DNA from: Mucilaginibacter boryungensis
Lineage (GTDB): Bacteria; Bacteroidota; Bacteroidia; Sphingobacteriales; Sphingobacteriaceae
Length of the DNA stretch: 64,000 nt
NCBI RefSeq assembly: GCF_015221995.1
Contig: NZ_JADFFM010000001.1
Coordinates: 1,674,001-1,738,000 of the forward strand
Reading direction: 5' to 3'
In this document: piece after piece, positions 36,796 to 43,561 of the stretch
How the letters are laid out: each line of letters opens with the position of its first letter
Numbering within the stretch: position 1 is the stretch's first letter
Translations under genes and position numbers: made by a program
Notes under the pieces: generated by a model
What the model saw: only the letters and a program-made list of their open reading frames with translations
What the model was told of the DNA's origin: nothing
Database searches by the model: none

Positions 36796-38100
36796 ATGAA
36801 AATTAAAAGTTATGATAAATCTGCCCGGTTACTTGAGCGGGCGAAACAAGTTTTAGCTGGCGGCGTATCTTCCGAATTCAGGAAGTATAACCACCCGCAT
36901 GCTTTGTTTTACACCCACGGCAACGGCAGCCGGGTATATGATGCGGATGGTAATGAATATCTTGATTTTACACTTAGCCAGGGGCCTTTAATATTAGGGC
37001 ACTCGCATCCATATGTACTGAATGCCATAAACGAATATTCGGCACAAGGCCAGCTTTTTGCAGGGCAGCACATCCGTGAAATAGAATTGGCAGAGAAAAT
37101 CAATCAGCTTGTCCCGGCCGCCCAGCTTATGCGCTTTTGCCTGGATGGCTCGGAAGCTATACACACCGCCTTTAGGGTGGCCAGGGCGAAAACGGGGAAG
37201 CAAAAATTCCTGCGTTTCGAGGGCCACTACCATGGCTGGCTGGATAATGTTTGCTGGGGGATATCAACACCATCGGCCGAAGCATTAGGCAGCAGGGAAG
37301 AACCAAATGTATATCCGTGGAGTGCCGGACTGGCCGAAAATACACGTGATGAATTTATTGTTATCCCATGGAATGATGCTGAACTTTTAAAACAAACCGT
37401 TAAAAAACATCAGCATGAACTGGCTGCTATAATTACTGAACCTGTAATGTGCAACAATGGCTGTATTTTGCCCCAGGACGGTTTTTTACAAACCATACGC
37501 GCGTTATGCGATGAATATAATATGGCCTTTATACTGGATGAGGTGATCACCGGGTTCAGGTTAAGCTTAGGCGGTGCCCAGCAATTCTTCAATATCCAGC
37601 CCGACCTTTGCATTTTTGCAAAAGCTATTGCCAGCGGTTACCCTATAAGCGTTATAGCCGGTACCCGGGATTGGATGCAGCTAATAGAGGATGCTAAAGT
37701 GATACATGCTGGCACCATGAATTCAAGCAATGCCACTGTAGCCGCAGCATTAGCCACCATACAAGTGCTTGAAAAAGAACAGCCTTACGACCGCATGTTT
37801 AAACTGGGTAAAAAGCTGATGGACGGAATAAGGGACGCTGCTGCGCAAACAGGGCATAAGCTATTAGTACAGGGCCCGGGCCCTATGTTCAATATTTCGT
37901 TCACCGATGCCGAAAAAGTAACTGACTATAGGGGAACGTTAACAGCCGATAAAGCTAAGCTTGGTAAGTTTATTGCCGCAATGCACAACGAAGGTATACG
38001 TGTTATTGGCCGCGGGCTGTGGTACATTAGCGCAGCCCATACCGATGCGGATATCAGTTTAGCTATTGCGAAAGTACATGAGGTGTTAAAAAATATGTGA
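36796..38100 (+). CDS. Class III PLP-dependent aminotransferase (glutamate-1-semialdehyde-aminomutase-like)
   Basis: The 434-residue protein is a fold-type I, class III aminotransferase. It has FILDEVITGFRLSLGG before the PLP lysine, Lys276 in FAKAIASGYP, and an N-terminal AGGVSSEFRKY block. Sequence after the lysine (AIASGYPISVIAG) differs from hemL, which normally has a Gly-Met-Pro-Val-Gly type segment. A beta-aminotransferase or omega-transaminase role is therefore more likely than tetrapyrrole synthesis. It lies between two hydroxyacyl dehydrogenase-like genes (28 and 37 bases), which suggests it aminates or deaminates the ketone they make or use. Cytoplasmic, no signal. Confidence 0.88.
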   Translation: MKIKSYDKSARLLERAKQVLAGGVSSEFRKYNHPHALFYTHGNGSRVYDADGNEYLDFTLSQGPLILGHSHPYVLNAINEYSAQGQLFAGQHIREIELAEKINQLVPAAQLMRFCLDGSEAIHTAFRVARAKTGKQKFLRFEGHYHGWLDNVCWGISTPSAEALGSREEPNVYPWSAGLAENTRDEFIVIPWNDAELLKQTVKKHQHELAAIITEPVMCNNGCILPQDGFLQTIRALCDEYNMAFILDEVITGFRLSLGGAQQFFNIQPDLCIFAKAIASGYPISVIAGTRDWMQLIEDAKVIHAGTMNSSNATVAAALATIQVLEKEQPYDRMFKLGKKLMDGIRDAAAQTGHKLLVQGPGPMFNISFTDAEKVTDYRGTLTADKAKLGKFIAAMHNEGIRVIGRGLWYISAAHTDADISLAIAKVHEVLKNM

Positions 38101-38137
38101 TAACCCTTTTGGGGAACCTGCAACAAAATATAGCTTA

Positions 38138-39079
38138 ATGAAAACATTCATAAAACATACAGATCCGGTTTTGCTGATAGGGGATGGCGGTCTGATAGCA
38201 AGTACGGCAGTTTGTTTGCTTAATGCATCGCACAGGGTAACTGTATGCACCGAAAACACAGCGGAGTTTAAGCAACTTGTTGACAGACATATACTTGCTC
38301 AGGGGAAAGGCCCGGTTGCAAAAAATAATCTTATTACTACTACCGAATTACAGATACCTGCAAAATGTGAGTTAGTTATTGCCATTACCCATGAAAATAT
38401 ACAGGCAAAACAAAACCTGTTGCAAAAGCTAATGCCGCTTGTTTCAAAAAATGTGATAGTAGCTATTAATACGGAAAGTATCGATCTGCAAACCTTACAA
38501 AAAGGGTTTAACCATCCCGAAAGGATAATCGGATTAAATTGGACAGAACCGGTACACACCACTTTTTTCCTGGAAATTATTTCGTCAGACAAGGATACTT
38601 ATGCGGCTGAGGAAATTTTAAAAGTTGCAAAACTATTTTGGGCCAAAGACCCCTATATTGTTAAGAATGATGGTATCCGCAGCCGGTTATTGAGCGCTAT
38701 GGCCAGGGAGGCTGCTTATTTGGTTGATAATGGTTATGCATCTGTGGATGATATTGACCGGGCCTGCAGAAATGATGCGGGTTATTATTTACCTTTTTGC
38801 GGTAATTGCCGGTATATGGACCTGATGGGTACCTATGCCTACGGAATGGTAATGAAGGAGTTAAACCCCGATCTGTCAAAAGATACCAAATTACCAGTGT
38901 TTATGGAGCAAATACTGAAGGATGGCGGCCTTGGTATGCAAAACAACAAAGGTTTTTATACTTATACGGATGCCGAGGTAGATAAGTGGAAAGATTCGAT
39001 GGAGAAGTTTAGCTACGAAATACAATCCATTATAGAAAAATATCCTTTTAATTATCAAAAGGAAACTTATACAGATTAA
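38138..39079 (+). CDS. Degenerate 3-hydroxyacyl-CoA dehydrogenase-like paralog lacking the catalytic histidine
   Basis: The 313-residue protein aligns throughout with the gene at 35778: LNWTEPVHTTFFLEI here against VHFAEPAYATRFMEI there, and LGMQNNKGFYTYTDAE against GIQNLKGLYPYTDKE. The catalytic His is Asn134, while the partner Glu146 is kept at the usual spacing. The Rossmann loop is LLIGDGGLIASTA, without the third glycine. It is thus probably inactive as a dehydrogenase and may be a regulatory or structural subunit of a hetero-oligomer with the intact copy, or may have a new function. The dipeptidase gene follows after one base. Confidence 0.82.
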   Translation: MKTFIKHTDPVLLIGDGGLIASTAVCLLNASHRVTVCTENTAEFKQLVDRHILAQGKGPVAKNNLITTTELQIPAKCELVIAITHENIQAKQNLLQKLMPLVSKNVIVAINTESIDLQTLQKGFNHPERIIGLNWTEPVHTTFFLEIISSDKDTYAAEEILKVAKLFWAKDPYIVKNDGIRSRLLSAMAREAAYLVDNGYASVDDIDRACRNDAGYYLPFCGNCRYMDLMGTYAYGMVMKELNPDLSKDTKLPVFMEQILKDGGLGMQNNKGFYTYTDAEVDKWKDSMEKFSYEIQSIIEKYPFNYQKETYTD

Positions 39080-39080
39080 T

Positions 39081-40163
39081 ATGCAAAGGCCTTTTATAGT
39101 TGATGCGCACCTGGATTTGGCGATGAATGCCCTGGAATGGAACCGGGACCTGTCACGCCCTTTATCAGAAATAAGGCAGCGCGAAATGTTTATGAAAGAC
39201 AAACCCGACCGTGGCAAGGGAACGGTTTGTTTGCCCGAATTGCGTAAAGGCCGTATTGGCTTAGTAGTGGCAACGCAATTGGCACGTTATACGCCGCCAG
39301 GCAGTGCGTTACCCGGCTGGAACTCGCCGCAACAGGCGTGGGCTATGACACAGGCGCAGCTATGCTGGTACCGCGAGATGGAAAAAATGGGCGAGATGGT
39401 ACAAATTACCAACCTTACCCAGCTTAATACTCATTTATCCTTGTGGGATAATCCAGCTATTGATGACGAAAAAAAGCCTATTGGTTATATCCTAAGTTTG
39501 GAAGGCGCCGATTCGTTAGTTAATATTGATTACCTGCACACCGCCTACAATTATGGTTTACGTGCGTTAGGGCTGTCGCACTTTGGTCCGGGGCGTTATG
39601 CACCGGGCACCAAGATGGAAGGCCCTTTAACCGATAAAGGAGTGGAATTATTAAAGGAGATGAATTCCCTTAATATGATACTGGATGTAACCCACCTGAC
39701 TGACGAAGGGTTTACCCAGGCGCTTGATTTATATAGCGGCCCGGTTTGGGCCAGTCACCATAACGTAAGGAAAATAGTACCTAACCAACGGCAACTAACC
39801 GACGAGCAAATTAAATTACTGATTGAACGTGGCGCTGTAATAGGGGGAATGCTTGATTGCTGGGCCATGGATATCCGTTTTATTGATACCGTATCCGACC
39901 CATGGCAACTGGACATCCGATTGGAGAACCTGGCCGATCACTGGGACCATATCTGCCAGATTGCCGGCAACACCCGGCACATAGCCATTGGCAGCGACCT
40001 GGATGGGATATTCGGGACAGAGCAATCGCCATGGGATATGAATTCGATAGCCGATTTACAGAAGTTTCAGGATATACTTATTAAAAGAGGATATAAGATG
40101 CAGGATATTGAAAATATATTCAGCCAAAACTGGCTAAGGTTTATCAGACAGACATGGGCATAA
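39081..40163 (+). CDS. M19-family dipeptidase/amidohydrolase, cytoplasmic
   Basis: The 360-residue protein shows the full M19 metal set: His and Asp in VDAHLDLAM, Glu in SLEGADSL, His in ASHHNVRK and Asp in IGSDLDGIFG. Mammalian membrane dipeptidase homologs are exported, but this one has no signal peptide, so it acts inside the cell. Family members hydrolyse dipeptides, often with a D-residue at the C-terminal side, and some beta-lactams and N-acyl amino acids. It is translated one base after the degenerate dehydrogenase and 12 bases before the ceramidase-like gene. The operon context suggests it releases an amino acid from an amide or peptide. Confidence 0.9.
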   Translation: MQRPFIVDAHLDLAMNALEWNRDLSRPLSEIRQREMFMKDKPDRGKGTVCLPELRKGRIGLVVATQLARYTPPGSALPGWNSPQQAWAMTQAQLCWYREMEKMGEMVQITNLTQLNTHLSLWDNPAIDDEKKPIGYILSLEGADSLVNIDYLHTAYNYGLRALGLSHFGPGRYAPGTKMEGPLTDKGVELLKEMNSLNMILDVTHLTDEGFTQALDLYSGPVWASHHNVRKIVPNQRQLTDEQIKLLIERGAVIGGMLDCWAMDIRFIDTVSDPWQLDIRLENLADHWDHICQIAGNTRHIAIGSDLDGIFGTEQSPWDMNSIADLQKFQDILIKRGYKMQDIENIFSQNWLRFIRQTWA

Positions 40164-40175
40164 TTTTAATAGGAC

Positions 40176-41540
40176 ATGGATACTAAACAGTTTTTAGCAG
40201 GGGCAGCAAAAGTTGATATTACACCACCATTGGGCACCTTCATCAATGGTGATTTTATTGCACACTATGCCCAATACATTCATGACCCGCTGCATGCGCG
40301 TGCATTGGTAGTTCAGCAAAACGGCGTGTTAGCTGCCATTGTGGTAGTTGATATTTGTGTAATGCCAAAGGATTTCCTGGACGAAATTAAGGCAGAAATC
40401 CAAAAGCAAACGGGTATTGACCCCCGCAATATATTAATATCCAGTACGCACACCCATGCGGCAGGTTCGGTAGCATCGGTTTACCTTGGCGCTGCTGATC
40501 TGCAATATATGCGTAAACTGCCGGCATTGATTATCAGGTCGGTAGTACTGGCTAAGCAAAACATCCGCCCGGCAAAAATAGGATGGGGCAGTGTTGATGT
40601 ACCCGAACATGTGCTTTGCCGCCGTTATAAAATGAAGGAGGGGTACGTTGCCGGTAACCCCGTAAGCGGTGCAGCCGATAGTGTAAAAACCAATCCTTTT
40701 GGCGGCGAACATTTGATAGACTATGGTAACGGGGTAACCGACCCGCAGGTAGGCTTTCTGGCTGTAAAAGGGACTGATGATAAATGGATAAGCCTGATAG
40801 CCAACTATTCGCTGCACTATGTGGGGGATTGGGACAACGGAACGATATCGGCCGATTATTTTGGTGTATTTGCAAATCAAATAAAGGAGAAGCTTAATGT
40901 GGGTGATGATTTTGTGGGGATGATGAGCAATGGCACCAGCGGCAACATCAATATTTGGGACTTTTTAAACCCTGAAAGGTACCCGAAGGGGAATTTCAAA
41001 AAAAGCGAACTGATAGGTACGGACATTGCCGAAAAGGTTTGTTTGGAAGTGCAACATATCCAATGGGATAATGCGCCATCACTATTGGTAAAATATAGCG
41101 AGCTCACTATAAAACTACGGAAGCCTGATGCCGATGAACTGCAAAAAACCAAAAAGATAGTTGCTGAAAGCAATTACGAGCAAATGACGATAAATAATGA
41201 AACGCTTAAACAACTGTATGCCCGCGAGCAGGTGCTGCTTAATGATTTGCCCGATACCTTGCAGTTCCCCGTGCAGGCTTTAAAAATTGGCAATGGCATT
41301 ATCGGTGGATTAGGTGCAGAAATTTTTGCGGAAACAGGCTTATGGCTAAAAAAGAACTCGCCGGTTAAAAACTATTTCACCATTTGTTTGGCCAACGCCA
41401 ATGCGGGATATGTACCACCCGAGCATGAATTTGAATATGGCGGGTATGAAACCTGGCGTGGCCGTACCAGCAAGCTGGTAACAAATGCGGAAGCAACAAT
41501 AAAAAACGAATTATTGAAACTGGTTAATGAAGCTATTTAG
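40176..41540 (+). CDS. Neutral/alkaline ceramidase-like hydrolase, cytoplasmic
   Basis: The 454-residue protein opens with AGAAKVDITPPLGTFI, a block common to neutral ceramidase N-terminal domains. The metal-site pattern ISSTHTHAAGS and a later NYSLHYVGDW follow. It is shorter than secreted bacterial neutral ceramidases and has no signal or C-terminal domain, so true ceramide hydrolysis is doubtful. A related amidase on a small molecule is more likely. The 3' end overlaps the FAH-family gene by 14 bases, a sign of translational coupling. It would be a Zn-dependent amide hydrolase in the region C pathway. Confidence 0.83.
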   Translation: MDTKQFLAGAAKVDITPPLGTFINGDFIAHYAQYIHDPLHARALVVQQNGVLAAIVVVDICVMPKDFLDEIKAEIQKQTGIDPRNILISSTHTHAAGSVASVYLGAADLQYMRKLPALIIRSVVLAKQNIRPAKIGWGSVDVPEHVLCRRYKMKEGYVAGNPVSGAADSVKTNPFGGEHLIDYGNGVTDPQVGFLAVKGTDDKWISLIANYSLHYVGDWDNGTISADYFGVFANQIKEKLNVGDDFVGMMSNGTSGNINIWDFLNPERYPKGNFKKSELIGTDIAEKVCLEVQHIQWDNAPSLLVKYSELTIKLRKPDADELQKTKKIVAESNYEQMTINNETLKQLYAREQVLLNDLPDTLQFPVQALKIGNGIIGGLGAEIFAETGLWLKKNSPVKNYFTICLANANAGYVPPEHEFEYGGYETWRGRTSKLVTNAEATIKNELLKLVNEAI

Positions 41541-42378
41541 GTTTGGAGAACCGGGTAAAGAGCAACCTGGTGTTATTATTGGCGATACAAAGTATGATGT
41601 ATCGGCGTTTGTGAAGGATTTTGATGAGGAGTTTTTTGCCGGTAACGGTTTGGATGAGTTGTGGGAATTAGTATTGAACAACACAGCGACTTTGCCGCTG
41701 GTGAGTGATGATACACGCATTGGCCCACCCGTTAAGCGCCCGGGTAAAATTATTTGCATAGGCTTAAATTTCAGGGATCATGCTATTGAAACCAATGCGC
41801 CCATACCAACTGAACCTATTGTGTTTTTTAAAGCTACATCGGCCATATGCGGCCCTAATGATAATGTGGTTATCCCTAAAAATAGTGTAAAAACCGATTG
41901 GGAGGTAGAGCTGGCTGTAGTCATCGGTAAAAAGGCGTCGTATGTGAACGAAAGCGACGCGCATAAGCATATTGCCGGCTACGTTTTGCATAACGATTAT
42001 AGCGAACGCGAATTTCAGTTAGAGCGCGGCGGCCAATGGGTTAAAGGCAAAAGCTGCGATACCTTTGCGCCGCTGGGCCCATATCTGTTAACCCCCGAAG
42101 GAGTTGACGTAGACAATTTAAAAATGTGGTTAACGGTTAACGGGCAAATTATGCAAAACAGTAATACCAGTCAGTTGATATTTAAAGTCCCGTTTTTGAT
42201 CCATTATTTAAGTCAGTTTATGACTTTGCACCCGGGAGATATTATCAGCACCGGTACCCCACACGGGGTGGGTTTGGGCTTTAAACCACCAATATATTTA
42301 AAACCCTGCGATGTAGTGGAGTTAGGTATCGAAGGGTTAGGGTCATCAAAACAAATTGCTGTAGCATATAAAGCATAA
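41527..42378 (+). CDS. Fumarylacetoacetate hydrolase (FAH)-family hydrolase
   Basis: The 283-residue protein has the FAH fold: KIICIGLNFRDHAIETN, metal-binding Glu residues in DWEVELAVVIG, an Asp in HNDYSEREF and the closing ISTGTPHGVGLG. Members cleave C-C bonds of beta-diketo acids or hydrate/decarboxylate related acids. One well known member of similar length is the 2,4-diketo-3-deoxy-L-fuconate hydrolase that forms pyruvate and L-lactate. It overlaps the ceramidase-like gene by 14 bases and precedes the D-threonine-aldolase-like gene by 23 bases. Its position at the end of a chain of oxidations fits a diketo-acid cleavage step. Confidence 0.9.
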   Translation: MKLFRFGEPGKEQPGVIIGDTKYDVSAFVKDFDEEFFAGNGLDELWELVLNNTATLPLVSDDTRIGPPVKRPGKIICIGLNFRDHAIETNAPIPTEPIVFFKATSAICGPNDNVVIPKNSVKTDWEVELAVVIGKKASYVNESDAHKHIAGYVLHNDYSEREFQLERGGQWVKGKSCDTFAPLGPYLLTPEGVDVDNLKMWLTVNGQIMQNSNTSQLIFKVPFLIHYLSQFMTLHPGDIISTGTPHGVGLGFKPPIYLKPCDVVELGIEGLGSSKQIAVAYKA

Positions 42379-42401
42379 ATAGCTTTAATTTGGGGTTATA
42401 T

Positions 42402-43517
42402 ATGACAGATACAACCAACTGGTACGAGTTCCAAAATACGGATGACCTGGACACACCCTCGTTGCTTATCTATCCGGAAAGAGTGATCAGTAATATCCAG
42501 CTCATCAAGCAAATGATTGGTGATGTAAGCTTATTGCGGCCGCACGTTAAAACCAATAAATCGGTTAATGTAAGCCGGTTAATGATAGATGCCGGTATCA
42601 ATAAATTTAAATGCGCCACCATCGCCGAGGCCGAAATGCTTGGACAAGCCGGCGCTGTTGATGTTTTGCTGGCTTATCAGCCCGGTAAAGTAAAATTAGA
42701 AAGGCTAATAAAACTGACGGCTGCCTATCCAAGAACCAACTACGCGTGTTTGGTTGATAACATAACATCGGCTGATATGATATCGGCAACGGCTTTACAG
42801 CACAAGGTGGTTATGGCGGTTTATATCGACCTGAACACAGGAATGAACCGCACAGGTATTATTCCTGCAAAAGCATTAGAGCTGTTTAAACATCTTATCC
42901 GGTTGCCCGGTATAAAATTTATGGGTTTGCATGCTTATGACGGCCATATAAATGATGTAGACCCGGCCGAACGCGAACGCATTTGCGAAGCAGAATTTGC
43001 CCCGGTTGAAAAACTGCGTGAGGCTATACAGGCGCTGGGTTATCCTTTCCCGCTGCTGGTGGCTGGCGGTTCGCCAACATTTCCTGTTCACGCTAAACGT
43101 GTACATACCGAATGCAGCCCCGGCACATTCATTTTTTGGGATAAGAATTATCACGACCATATTGCAGAGCAGGGTTTTGTTTTTGGCGCCATAGTGCTTA
43201 CGCGTGTAATATCGCTGCCCGATGAAACAAAAATATGTATCGACCTTGGCTATAAGGCCATCACCTGCGAAGGCGACCTACAGCACAGGGTTTACTTCCT
43301 GAACGCGCCGCATTTAACGCCATATAGTCATAGCGAAGAACATATGGTAATAGAGGCGGGTAAAGACCACGGATATAACATAGGCGATAAGCTTTTTGCA
43401 TTGCCTTTGCATATTTGTCCAACCGTGGCTATGTACAATGATGCCTGTATAATTGAAAAGGGTGTGTATAAAGATAAATGGGCTATTACGGCCCGTGGCC
43501 GCGAATTAAGTATTTAG
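42402..43517 (+). CDS. D-threonine aldolase-like (fold type III) PLP enzyme
   Basis: ATG 42402 (MTDTTNWYEF) is chosen over a TTG 12 bases upstream. The 371-residue protein has the alanine-racemase-like barrel with the PLP lysine in LRPHVKTNKS. LYKT-like neighbours, YIDLNTGMNRTGI and GLHAYDGH follow. The C-terminal metal site HICPTVAMYND matches the H-x-C-P pattern of D-threonine aldolase and D-serine dehydratase relatives. By family it cleaves a beta-hydroxy-D-amino acid to glycine and an aldehyde, or dehydrates D-serine-like substrates. In context it would generate an aldehyde that the region B enzymes could use. Confidence 0.88.
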   Translation: MTDTTNWYEFQNTDDLDTPSLLIYPERVISNIQLIKQMIGDVSLLRPHVKTNKSVNVSRLMIDAGINKFKCATIAEAEMLGQAGAVDVLLAYQPGKVKLERLIKLTAAYPRTNYACLVDNITSADMISATALQHKVVMAVYIDLNTGMNRTGIIPAKALELFKHLIRLPGIKFMGLHAYDGHINDVDPAERERICEAEFAPVEKLREAIQALGYPFPLLVAGGSPTFPVHAKRVHTECSPGTFIFWDKNYHDHIAEQGFVFGAIVLTRVISLPDETKICIDLGYKAITCEGDLQHRVYFLNAPHLTPYSHSEEHMVIEAGKDHGYNIGDKLFALPLHICPTVAMYNDACIIEKGVYKDKWAITARGRELSI

Positions 43518-43561
43518 CCGATTACCAATAAGGCAAATAAATTTCCGAGGTTTGTAAAACT

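Noticed and set aside
36796..38100. Assignment as hemL (glutamate-1-semialdehyde aminomutase)
   Set aside because: The segment after the PLP lysine differs from hemL and the operon has no tetrapyrrole gene.
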